From: Amyelois transitella
Lineage: Eukaryota > Arthropoda > Insecta > Lepidoptera > Pyralidae
Length of the DNA: 64,000 nt
Assembly (NCBI RefSeq): GCF_032362555.1
Contig: NC_083516.1
Span: 2,319,001 to 2,383,000 of the forward strand
Direction of reading: 5' to 3'
Within the stretch, counting starts at the first letter, position 1. The number at the start of each line of letters is the position of its first letter. A program made the translations under genes and the position numbers. Shown piece after piece: positions 23,301 through 34,300 of the stretch. Below the pieces are notes generated by a model. The model searched no databases. It was not told the origin of the DNA and worked only from the letters and a program-made list of their open reading frames with translations.

Positions 23301-26300
23301 GGCTAGATTACAGGAGGATTTGACAAGATCGAGGTGATCAGAAGGGAGTCGCTCGTGGGACCTGACTTACTTCTAGCTCACTCCTGGATCATCATAGGCA
23401 TACCCCAGGCGTCTTAAAATGGACAGGAAAAACATCAAAACTCAAATAACGTTTACTGGTTAAATGCTGTTCTACCATTTACCTAAACGAGTTTAACATA
23501 TATTTATTTCATCAGGAAACACTTTACTTCCACGGCTACGCGACCTCCGAGTTGACAGTAGCTCAAACGACAGTCACTAACGAGCGATCGACACTGCCTT
23601 CTCTGAACCTGTCTGAAGGCGCCCACATCCGGCTCGCGAAGGGCCAGTGCGAACAACTCCCCCCTCTCGCCTCGCCACTTGTGCTTGCGCAGAGAACTAT
23701 CACCGTTAAGGAGCTACCCAGCGTCAGGAACGTGAAAAAGGTAAAGGTTTTCCTAGTCTGTGTTAATTTTGTTCTTGTAGTACAGTGAGCTGTCTTGCAA
23801 AAGTAAGATATGTTCCTTTTGCGGAACCTGTCTTAAAAACATCCCGGTGGTGAAGATTCAGTGCTAAGAAATTTCCCCTTCTCGCCGCTACTAGTTATTA
23901 AGACTGAAGGTGCCACTTTACACGGAGTGCTGTTTTCGTGGTCAGGATCACAGATGAACACAGCATCAGCAAATAAGTAACAAATAAGTACCCTAATAGT
24001 AAGTGCCTAAAGAAGAATCTGAAGTTTATAAGCCTATCCCTTAGTCGCCTTTAAAGACGTCGATGGAAAAGAGATGGATCCATTTTTTATCTAAACATTA
24101 CAATAATCATGAATGTGCTGTGGTACCAAAGGCCGTACCAAAATTGTTCTCATCAGAAAATCAAGACCATCTAAGTCTGATGATTTGCTAATTTTCAAAA
24201 AGAAATTGATATGCTAGGCTATGCCGAGTAGCGTAGTTTTATCATTTTACTGAGTAATTTTCCTACTTAAAAAATAACTAGACCGTTACAATCAAAACAT
24301 TTAATACCTGATAAGTGAAAATCAATAACTTCGCGACTCCGACATCACCGATAGTGTTTACCGCTTAGTTCTGCCGGTGATAACGGCCGAGTAAACCTAA
24401 TTTTACCGTTTCTCAATAATAAAAATTACAATGTTGCCATTCCTAATATCTAAAACGAAATTGTTGCCAATAATAAAATATAAAGATAAGAAATCGAAAG
24501 AGAAAAGTTTTTTCGTGACCGGAGATAATTTAGTGACGCCAAAACTGAAAAAGACGAAACGCAAACCTTTGAAGTTGCTTCCTATTGTTCCACCGCCTTC
24601 TCCTTGTGACTGCACCTTGATGCATTTGACTAAAATAGTCATAAATTATGCACCTAAAAGCAGGAAAAGGATCGCATCGAATATAGTTCTTTCTATGACC
24701 GCTTGGGGAACTACTGGGCAAAGAAAACGAATGAAGCTGCCCGCGATCAGGCTACCAAAGAAGGTGGTCATTAGAGAGAAACAGTTGATGCATGACACTG
24801 AAGACTTCTTTCGAAAACTTGAGGTACTTAGTGGTCATTCGTTTTATTTTGTGCTTTATAAGAAGAACAAAATTCAAGTTTCTTAAGGGTTTTCATAACT
24901 TACATTATATGAGAAGTTCATATTATATCCAAAATGGGATCGTTGGGTGATAGCTAATCTTTACATTAGATATTTATGTTGCAAATAGGATAGCTGCGAG
25001 ACTCCTGGCTGCGGTTTTAAGCCTACCCGCTATTTAATCCAACTTTACGCTTTATATTGTAATTTACAGAACCAACTCAAAGCATTGAACCTGGGTAAAG
25101 TTCCCAAGATCAAGAATAACAAGGCAGACGTTCCAACCTCTCAGCGATCAAAAGGCAAGGAGTCCAATGAAGGCAGCGAGGCAGCTTTGGCTAATCTGGA
25201 CGACGGTAAGGTTTTACTCTTCTTTGCTCCACTGCTTCAAAGAAGAGTGGCTCTTTAAGAATCACTCGCCTCACGCCTTGGAAAAAACGTTATAAATTAT
25301 GAGGTTCGACAAAACACAACGGCCTCTGTGGCTCAGCGGTAGTACGCTTGTCTGTGACACCGGAGGTCCCGGGTTCGAATCCCGGCCAGGGCATGATGAG
25401 AAAAGAACTTTTTCTGATTGTCCTGGGTCTTGGATGTTTATCTATATAAGTATTTATTATAAAATATAGTATCGTTGAGTTAGTATCTCGTAACACAAGT
25501 GTCGAACTTACTTCGAGGCTAACTCAATCAGTGTAATTTGTCCCGTATATATTTATTTATTATTTATTTATTTATAACCCTGAAAAAATGAGTTTTTTAT
25601 TTATTTTTCCTCAATATTCTTCATATACATATAAGGTTATTCTTTTATAAAGTAAGTTTATATCGTGTCCGCCTATTTAAAAACCTGCTATATTTTTCTG
25701 TGGTTTTAGCTGGAGAAGGACGCAGACGGGGCAAGAGACGTCGCAAAGGTCGGCAACCCAGCGACCGGCTGACCTCAGCTGGACTCGCGGCGCAGGCGCA
25801 GCAGGACCCCGAAACACAGGTGACTTTAAACTTTTTCGTGTAGGCACACATCTTACCTATAAAAGGGTAGCGCGCGGCAATCGCCATAGATGTGTCGGTA
25901 AAATACTTAAATAACATGTGACTGTTTTTATGAATTGGAAATTCCCCAAAGTGCCAAATTTTGCTTACCACTTACAAGAGAGAATTTCACAAAATTCCCA
26001 TGGGAACAGTAATCCCACTCCCATGGGAATAGAACACTTTAGGCAAATTCACGGGCAATGGTAAATGAAATGGTGGAACTGTACCATGGTCTAGAGTCAA
26101 AGCAATATGCTATCAATATAAAGAAAGTGATTTTTTATTATATTATACTATCTTTGCATTGGAGATTGGAAGGAGGGTGACGATGAAACCGGGACTAACG
26201 CGAGGAGGAAATAAAAATTGATATTATTGACTGTTCGTCGTTGTTATTCGTTAGCTAAACGTGGCTTATCAGTCTTTTTAAGACTATTTGGTTCTGTCTA

Positions 26301-29300
26301 CCCCACTAGGGATATAGACGTGAATATGTATGTGTTATTGACTGTTATAACAGATAGCCGGCATCAGGTCCGACTCAAAGAACCCAAGCTCCCGAGGGTC
26401 CATAGCCATTCCTGATGATGACGAGATAACAGTGCTGCCATTCATCAAGTCAGGGGCGCCCAGGAAGAACGATTCATTTCTCGATGACGACATCCTGAAG
26501 TATTTGCACAGGGAGGTCGATGAGGATGCTATTGAGACCGAGTTTGATACGAAGGTAATTTGACAGAAAATGGTGCTGGTTAGTGGAACTCCATGTGATC
26601 GCATGAGGCCCTCAAAATGGGTGCACGAGCATACGAGAGGGTTTTAATGGGTAGGCTAGTACGGTAGGTGCCAGGAGTTCCACACCCCATGGGTGAAGAT
26701 TCAAGGGAGTGGTCAATAAAAAGCTTTTTGATTCATAAAAAAAAAGTGTTGACTTATTTTAGTCTTTGTAACCTAAGCTCCCGAGGGTATTTTGCCGTGC
26801 CTAATTTGACCAAATAACCGTGCTACCGTTCTTTAATTACGAATAATGAGGATGTTATTCGTACTAAATTTTATACGAAGGTTTTTTCGTCTTTAATTCA
26901 TTCTTAGTTAGTCCAAGTTGCGACCTCACCTCTTTAAAGAAGAGGCCCATCCCATGGTAGGCCCAAAGACATCGATCATGGATTGAGAAATTTAGGTTAT
27001 TACCCGAGCTTTTGCAATCTTCGCATTAAAAGCGAAGTAAAGTTTCAAGCGATAACTACTTTTAACATCGTATGAGGCTTTTGACAAATGTTGTACCTAT
27101 ACAACATCATACAATGTTAGATATAAGGTGGCTTTAGCAATAAGCTATAAATTAATGTTTTTACAGCGACGTTATGTCCTAGAAGAAGCATACCGCACCC
27201 GCCCAGACCGGCCCCTGGGTCCAGAAATGCAGGACCTCCTGAAAGAAATGAAAGTTTCGGCCGTCAGCTTGGGCGACTGGCTGCACATACCCAGGGTGTT
27301 CTCCAGGCAGAACGCCCAGTTCACGTTGCCTATTGACTCCTATGCTTTAGAGAGTAGGTCTGCTTCTTCTTAATTTGATAAACTTATAAAATATTGTCAT
27401 ATAGATTGAATGTCTTGATGACGGTCTCAGCTGTCATACCAACCAAGTACATTATACCACTTAGTTTTAAAGCCTAGTGTACATACTTCTAAGTGTGACA
27501 TAAGATATTTTCAGAAGAATGGCAAGTAGGTGTAGCGGTAGCGATATTTCAGACTCAACCGTCACCAAAGGTTAGATCTTCAGCCATGCCAGAGGCCTGG
27601 AGCCTGGAGGCCAATGTTATCACTACGTAGTATTAAACAAAGTCGCTTATTTAGTCTGTTTTTATAAAATAACGTTGTTTTTTGCGATATCGTTTTGCAG
27701 CTCTCACCCCCATGAACTACGCGGCGCGGTTCGTGAGCCTGAAGAAGTCCAAACAGCTGCTCTACCTCACCGTGCTCAGGAAGTTCAGGAGTCGCAGCTA
27801 CAGGATGCCTATTGAGGTGAGTTAGTAAGTGATATAATTTATAGATAGCATTAATTTTCAATTTTGTTGTATGGATCATCGATACCTGAAATAAATAAAT
27901 TTTAGATATTTATTTCAGATATGTTTTATTAAGGTTGTCAGCCTCTGTGGTGCAGTTGCTGTGTGTTGTCTGTGACAGAGAAAGTCCCAGGTTTATTTCT
28001 GGCTACGGTTTGATAGAAATCAAACTTTTCACCCAGGGTGTTAATGATTTCCGAACGAAGTGCATTTGATGGGGAACAGAATGAAAACGCGAGTAAAGTA
28101 GTTGGGAAAAGTCAAAAAAGCGTATGGAATATTGCTATTTTGGTCTGATCTTTCTCGCTCCCCTTCTAAAATGGTAATCTAAAATGGTAGGTCGAAACCT
28201 AGTAACAATTTTCCCAATTTGAAAATTAGACTTCTTATTTTAGACTACACTAAGTATTTATTTTTCTTACTACCCCGAACCTAATTCTCTCTCATTTCTT
28301 GTGGTTGCCTGGAAGAGATTGCATAAAGTGCGATAACCTTTGTACATTACCTTAGGATAAATTATTTATGTGCATCTGTCCATTTAATCTATCTACACAA
28401 AAAATTAACCTTCTCACTTCAGAGAATCGAAGAAGGCCTATTACTCATGATGGGCGGTATTCTTACCGAGGAGAGAGTGAAACACTTCAAAGCCATCATG
28501 GACTGGGACAGCTACGTGGAAGAAGACAACATACCTGATGACATCAAGCTGACACTCTTGGATTCCGGGTTCAAGTACGAGAGGCCGATCACCAAGGAGG
28601 GTGATCCTGAAGAGGTAATCTATCGTAATTTTTTTTTTAATTTGTTTATGTACACAAAAGAATATAATATAGGAGCGTTTAACACAGAAATTGAAATACA
28701 AAGGTCTAGCACCTTTGTTCTTATTTCAATAGAAATCTCTACTAGTAGAGCCGTGAGAGGAGAGATGTACCTAGTTATACTTATTGGAGCAGTACCGTAT
28801 TTAAGAATAGAATAATTTATTTACGTGTATTACATAAATACATTCATAATGGTTACAACACAATTATAATAACTAAATCAATTAACACAGTACTTTTATT
28901 TTAAACTACCTTCAACTTCACTTCCATGAGGATTTGAAAAAAATGCCTATGTTAAGGTCTAGTATTCTTTCTTTGTGCCGAATATCATGAAAAACGATCT
29001 AGCATTTTTCGAGTTTATTCATTACAAACAAAAATACAAATGTTTTCTTTTTATAATATTACACAGGCACATTACATACATAAAATCACTCCTCTTTCCC
29101 GGAGGGGTAGGCAAAGACTATACATCACTCTACTTGCCACGATCCCTGCATTCTTCTTTCGCTTCATCCACATTCACAAAAAAAATACGGTCGATCGAAT
29201 TGCGAACCGCAACCTTTTTTGAATTCGGTTAAAAATAATATATTTTATGTTTTCTTTTAGTCTGACGCAAATACAATAAAATACCGTACGTGGTGCGGTC

Positions 29301-29882
29301 TTTGCGCTATCTGCGAGCGAATGTACGGCAGATTCCCGCCAAGGGATAAAGATCCACCGGATGGGGTAAGATTGTATATGCAGTGTAGCCAACCCTATGT
29401 TTTAACTGTAGATTGTATGTAAATAATAAAGAGCATAGATACAAACAAAAAATCACGCTTCTTTACCGGATGAATAGGCGGAGACTAGGTACATTTTCCA
29501 CTTGCCACGATCCTTAATTCACCGCATATTTATTTTAAATTTTTTCTATGCCAAATTAATAATTTTTCTATTTTGAAATGACCATGCATGGCTACATGTT
29601 AGAATTTGCGTAGTATGCCTTACTCATAGCCTAAAAGTTGTAACATACGTTTTTATAAGTCCGTTCATATATCTTTTAGCGTTCAATAAGCAGCTAATAT
29701 ACATTATGATTTTTTCTAAGACCAGCATGGCTTTTGGAACACATAATACCTAAATGGAATAAGTAATGACAGATTTGTTTCAGATGGAGCTTAGTGATTT
29801 CACGATGATCGAAACCAAGTTGGCTGTACTGAAAGTCAACAAAGGGCTTGTGGAAATACTAAATACTATAAGGGAGCGATGA
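20350..29882 (+). CDS. Unrecognised 14-exon gene, about 750 aa
   Basis: Exons: 20350-20418, 21187-21345, 21979-22094, 22284-22428, 23516-23740, 24431-24823, 25070-25205, 25710-25819, 26354-26554, 27167-27353, 27701-27816, 28423-28614, 29261-29365, 29784-29882. All but the exon 5-6 junction have clear GT/AG sites and compatible phase; total 2253 nt. The N-terminal half is Pro/Ser-rich with basic patches (exon 8 'GRRRGKRRRKGRQ'). The C-terminal third (from 'RRYVLEEAYRTRPDRP') looks folded: 'VSLGDWLHIPRVFSRQ', 'LLYLTVLRKFRS', 'RVKHFKAIMDWDSYVEEDN', 'RTWCGLCAICERMYGRF'. I do not recognise the family and see no membrane segment. No acceptor is visible in front of ATG 24431, so this may be two genes (20350-23788 and 24431-29882) or one gene with an internal promoter. 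Confidence 0.75.
20695..20955 (+). mobile_element. SINE-like repeat, nearly full length
   Basis: Head 'GCCGTGTGGTTCCCGGCACC' at about 20698, middle 'GGCGATGGGCTAGCAACCTG' at 20814, tail 'CCCCGTAAGGGATAAAGACG' then ATGT repeats to about 20955. It lies in intron 1 of the unrecognised gene. The 230 bases before it ('CTCCTGGCGTTAGTCCCGG') belong to another dispersed repeat, also seen inverted at 26165-26210. Confidence 0.85.
21650..21679 (+). repeat. (AAAT)n / poly(A) tail-like simple repeat
   Basis: AAAT units followed by a run of A, the form expected at a retrotransposon 3' end, but no coding remnant is visible upstream. Confidence 0.5.
22597..23250 (-). mobile_element. Non-autonomous Helitron-type element, copy 1
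   Basis: On the minus strand it starts TCTATACTAATATTATAAAG and ends at CTAG, inserted between A and T. It carries an AAAC tetranucleotide run (23190-23220) near the 5' end and a GC-rich 3' hairpin. It is nearly identical over most of its length to the copy at 39169-39827 but lacks a stretch near the 3' end. No ORF. Located in intron 4 of the unrecognised gene. Confidence 0.75.
23284..23412 (+). repeat. Dispersed repeat fragment (unclassified)
   Basis: Shares an ordered set of words with 51210-51300 ('GAGTCGCT', 'CGTG', 'CTGGATCA' or 'CCAGGATCA', 'CCCC(A/G)GGC'). Probably an old transposon fragment. Confidence 0.4.
24005..24080 (-). mobile_element. SINE-like repeat fragment
   Basis: 'AAGTTTATAAGCCTATCCCT' and 'TAGTCGCCTTTAAAGACGTC' match the head half of the SINE-like family. 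Lies between exons 5 and 6. Confidence 0.6.
25318..25560 (+). mobile_element. tRNA-derived SINE, nearly full length
   Basis: Begins 'ACGGCCTCTGTGGCTCAGCG', has the B box 'GGTTCGAATCCCGGCC' at 25373-25388, the conserved body 'GATTGTCCTGGGTCTTGGAT', and ends with 'GTAATTTGTCCCG' plus an ATTT-rich tail. It lies in intron 7 of the unrecognised gene. Confidence 0.9.
26255..26335 (+). mobile_element. SINE-like repeat, 3' fragment
   Basis: 'CTAAACGTGGCTTATCAGTC' through 'CCCCACTAGGGATATAGACG' and an ATGT tail. It ends only about 20 bases before exon 9. Confidence 0.7.
26770..26881 (+). pseudogene. Decayed duplicate of exon 9
   Basis: 'AACCTAAGCTCCCGAGGGT' matches 'AACCCAAGCTCCCGAGGGT' in exon 9 (from 26381) at 18 of 19 bases. 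The similarity weakens over the next 50 bases and returns at 'GAGGATGTTATT' and 'TTTATACGAAGGT', the end of exon 9 including its donor. About 60 bases of the exon are missing. The frame is destroyed. Confidence 0.75.
27950..28015 (+). mobile_element. Degenerate tRNA-SINE head
   Basis: 'GCCTCTGTGGTGCAGTTGCT' and 'TGTCTGTGACAGAGAAAGTC' match the 5' head of the tRNA-derived SINE, with the B box decayed. Confidence 0.55.
29078..29177 (-). mobile_element. RTE-clade LINE 3' tail fragment
   Basis: Minus strand: decayed coding end of the RTE family, then 'CTCCGGGAAAGAGGAGTGAT' and a short ATGT tail. It lies about 85 bases upstream of exon 13 of the unrecognised gene. A second, more diverged tail lies at about 29445-29515. 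Confidence 0.7.
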
Positions 29883-31337
29883 TAGGTATTTTTAAAGACA
29901 TTTTTAGAAGAAATATACATAGGTTCGTTTTTTTCGATGTTTGTGTTTAATTTATTTACCCATTCTACTCTTAAGTACCTACTTAGATACTAACTCGAAA
30001 ACATGTCGAGTTACTTTGCATGCCAGCGATAATGAAAACTTTTAGTTATGGTTCCCGGCACCATAGAATAATTTAGTAACTCTAAGCCCGGCACGAAAGT
30101 TGAAAAGAATTCTACTCTATGGACGTTGCGCAGAAGATTTTTTATATGAAAAATTCCTACTGCGCATCCGGGAAGTGTCGATTACTAGGCTTGAATTATT
30201 TTTTTTATTAAATATAGCACCCGACAAATACGCTAGTATTTGTTTGTCGGGTGCTATATTCAATTTAATTCAAAGAGGATATTTGCCACTAAGTTTTAAT
30301 TTCGGCGCCGGCAGACTGAGCCGGCTGTGTTCGTTCATCACCACAAAGTACTTTTATTTCACCACCCTTCGACGCGCGTCGTTTGATGGGTTGGACGTAC
30401 GGCGAGAGAAAATTTAAAATATAAGAATTTTTTATTTTCTCTCGTCTCGTCGAAATTTATTTATTTATTATCTCAAAAAATATTTTTTTTTTCAATTTTT
30501 CCGCCATTATATCAATCTATAGATGTTCCAGTGATTTTGCCATAGTGACATTCATTTTGACTTGCGTCGTTTCTAAACGACAGTTTAGAGACGTGTCGAT
30601 ATATCGATATTTCTTGCTATGGTTAAGGAACCATAGCAAGAAATATCGATCTTTTACAAGGGTAAAAGAACCAAAACAAACCAACCAAAAAAATATTGGC
30701 TTACATATTTTATCCGAAATTTTTGTTTTGACTTATTTTCTTATGATCTCCAAAAATTTATTTGTAACGAATAAAATAAAATAATTTCTAAACGACATTG
30801 TTTGTTTTAGTAAGTATATTTTAATTTCAATTCCTTTAATTACTTGTCTATTCAAAGATAAAAGCACAAACGTTATAATCACAAAGGTTTCACGTAAAAA
30901 TTATTATGCTGTTTTGAGTCAAGGAATCCGCTCCAAGCTCAAACGTCTTATTATTAATCTCCCCATTTTCCGTCTACAGCAAGATTGTTTATATAAACAT
31001 CACATCACATTTCACACAATTTATTCATTTAAATGAATATCATAATTAGTTATAATAAATTATTCGTTAATGTAATTTATTTTTGCCGCTATTATTTTCG
31101 ATATTTTTATAGTAGTTCGATAAAAATATCGATAGTTCGCTTTCACGACACTACGGATAATGAACCATAAACATAAACCGTTTCTATTGGTGACTATTTT
31201 TGTACCTTGTTCTAGCGTAACGAATTTATTTAGATTTTAGGCTAATGAAAAATAAACAATTTGGCCGTTAACACACGCGTGTTGCAATAAATGGTGTTAA
31301 ATAAATAAAGAGGTACATTAATCTTAAGAAATTCAAT
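29883..31337. other. Intergenic region with clustered palindromes
   Basis: Between two + strand genes. It contains a dense series of inverted repeats (separate entry) and, just before the next gene, TATCGATA at 31127-31134, identical to the DRE core bound by DREF in Drosophila promoters, 204 bp before ATG 31338. No convincing exon is seen; the 105-codon ORF at 30100 runs through the hairpins and is probably chance. Confidence 0.5.
30128..30650. repeat. Cluster of short hairpins
   Basis: Inverted repeats in order: GCGCAG/CTGCGC (30128-30165, imperfect); 18 bp perfect arms starting AATATAGCACCC (30211-30228 and 30243-30260) around a smaller inner hairpin; GCCGGC twice (30307-30312, 30320-30325); CGACGCGCGTCG (30370-30381); CGAGAGAAAAT/ATTTTCTCTCG (30403-30444); GTCGTTTCTAAACGAC (30566-30581); 22 bp perfect arms starting ATCGATATTTCTTGC (30603-30624, 30629-30650) with a 4-base loop. 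A further 12 bp arm pair lies at 31099-31131. Confidence 0.85.
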
Positions 31338-34300
31338 ATGAATATCGATATGGACGCATCGAACAGTGATGGTGAGAAAATTTTCTTTTAAAAACCTCAG
31401 CATGTGGTCTTGATTCGTAATTGTATCAGTTTAAATCTATATTAATATATAATTTCAGAGTACTTCGTGACCGCATTACAAATATTTGACTACTGTGGGG
31501 CAGATAGTTCGGGCACATTACGAGTTGATGCGCTCATGGACAAATTCGCTCCTTTCGTTAAAACTAACAAGTTAGTATTATTGTGTCCTTAATGACATAT
31601 ACTTAAGTGTCTTAGAACTTCAGAACTTTAACTTCTCAACTGCCTAAGTACTGATCAGTGCACTGGCCACAATAGCCTAAGCTCTAATCAGCGCTCGCCC
31701 TACCGGCCACGTTTTTTATTTTATTTGCATTACTATAAGTTTGGAAATACTCCTTTCTCGCTCAAAAAATTGATTTCCCGCGGCAGATGCGGGTGTAAAT
31801 CGGATCGCGGGTTTGGCAGCTCAGATGTTAATTTTAACTTATCTTCTAGTGAATACATAGGTCTACTTACTTTACATGTACATCAAGGGAAAAAATTCAA
31901 CTAGAAAATTCATTCAATAGAAATTTTTAAGATTATAACTTCATTCTATCACTAAGCCAAACAGCTGAGCGTGGCCTATCAGTCTTTTCAAGACTGGTGG
32001 CTCTGTCTACCCCGCTAGGGATATAGACGTGATCATATGTATGTATAACTTCATTGCCTGTCTTTGTTACTACTGTAACTTGGTCGAAGGCAGACTCCCT
32101 ATTCCTTCCAATTTTCCCCAGGGAAAAGAAAGGATGAGGGATGTTTTCAAAGGACTGCAAAGCCATGTTTAGCTTTATGATGGGATTGATATTCAAAAAG
32201 CAACAGGTTGCTAGCTCATTGCCTACATTAGGAATCCCAATTTATTAGCCTATCCCCTAAGTAATAAGTGGGTAAAAAATTCAAAAGGATGACGTGAATT
32301 TGTTTAACATAGAAGCTTCCCTATAAAAATTGTTTCTCTTAACATTATTTCTGTTCTATATATGCTGGGGAAAGAAAGTATGCAGGAAAATGTAGGAAGA
32401 CAAGAATATGCTTGTATCTATTAATATAGTATTCCATGTAAAAAAAATTTTTGCAGGTCGGAATATAGCCATCTCAGATCAATTTTAGACCCAGAGCATG
32501 ACAACCCAGAAATAAATGTGAGCAAGCTCGCAAAAGCTTTGAATAAGTACAGTGAAACTCAGAAAGCTAAAGTTGACCATGATGAAAGGTATTTATTGCT
32601 TTGATAACTATATTTTCTTAAAATGTTTTTTTTTAAAGTAGGAATGTGTTAATAATTTGTCTGTTTTATGAAGGGTTTTAAGCAGATTAAAAGTTTTAAA
32701 TAAAATTTGCATAAGGCTCTTGATCAAAAATATCAGTATACCTATTCTGATCTTTGAAATTATTATGATATCTGTCCTCAAGTCAAGACATAAATAGACG
32801 CTTAGACTAAAAGCTACTGATTTTTTTATGTGAACTGTTTGTTATGTGGACTGACCAAGAACAGTATACAATTTTTTGGATAAAATATTTATTAAAATAA
32901 AAATTTAATCTCATATGAAACATTTTGTTTTCAGTTTTAATTTGAAAAGTGGACAAGCACCACAGGATTCCGATTCGGGAATATCTACAGATGGTAAGAA
33001 GATTGTTTTAAAAACTTATTTGAATTTGTTAGGATTAATATGTAAGTTTATAAAACAAATGTACCAGTATTTTGAAAGGCGACCAGTTTATTTTCAATAA
33101 AAATTTGGATAAAAACAATATCTACTTGATAATATGGTACAGATGAATAAATGAATGAATGTCATTGGTAACTAAACCTGTCCTTTCAGCCGGCTACCAA
33201 CTATTAGAAGACCTACAATGTGAGCTACGAGAGAAGGCCCGCCTGGCTCGAGAGCTGCGCAGCCAGTTAGAGTTCACTGACAGACACCATGAAGAAGCCC
33301 TGGCTGCCTTGTCTGCCGAGAACGAACAGCTTCGGGCACATCTCAACATGTAAGTTTCTGAAATGCACAAGAACTTGCTTCATTGAAGATTAACATGTTT
33401 TCTCTACATTACTCATGATTTGCATATGTACTTTATCATGTAGAATATTTTGGAATTCCTTTTTTAGTGCCAGTTTAATGTGAGTTGTTGTTTTATTTTA
33501 TAGAGAAATAAATTTTAAATACTATTTTTGCGCGGGGCGTCACTCCCGTGGGTAATCCAGAAAAAGTACTCTATGCCACTCCCAAAGGGCTATTGTATTT
33601 GTTGGCACAAATACAATTCCGTGAAAACAGTCCAGTAGTTTATTTGTTATAAACATACAAATCTTTATTAATAGTAAGATAGATTAGACAAGTTGTTGCT
33701 ATAACTTATATTTTTTGAATAATTTCCAAAAACCTGTAGAAAGACTAAGATAAACTTATTGTTCCAGTCTTCGCGAAGAAAACGCGACGTTACCCGAAGT
33801 CCGTCGCGACTATGAAGAGGCGTGTGAGCGACTGTCCACCTGCGAACTGGCTTTGGCTGACTCCAGACGAGAACTGGACTCCTACAAGAAACGCTCCAAA
33901 GTGCTGCACGAACAAGTTGCCACGTTGGAAAATGAGGTATTATAAGTTTACATCATTCTAGTGTTTGCTATGATAATGAGATGTTACCTGACGTCAGTCG
34001 CGACTACGAAGAAACTGAAATTTTGCATAGGTTCCTTATGTAGTCTATAGGTGTACTAAGAGAGGATTTCCCGGAATTCCCTCGGGAACCGATATCAACG
34101 GGGTTTCACGCGGGCTGACCCGCTAGGTTACTCTACTTGGTAAATCATTATTTCACAGCCATCTTAACTCGTTAAATCAGCTGGTTGCGTATGCAGAGCG
34201 CTTGTGACCCTTCTGCAAAACACTTACCAACAATTCCATTTCCCACAGAAACTGACCCTACAAGAACAACTGAGCAAATCTAAGGACGAGTGCCACCGCA

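Noticed and set aside
30100-30417. 105-codon ORF as a small gene
   Set aside because: It runs through several palindromes, shows no domain and has no clear start context.
30603-30650. microRNA precursor
   Set aside because: Perfect 22 bp arms with a 4-base loop are unlike animal pre-miRNAs, which have larger loops and mismatches; not excluded for other small RNAs.
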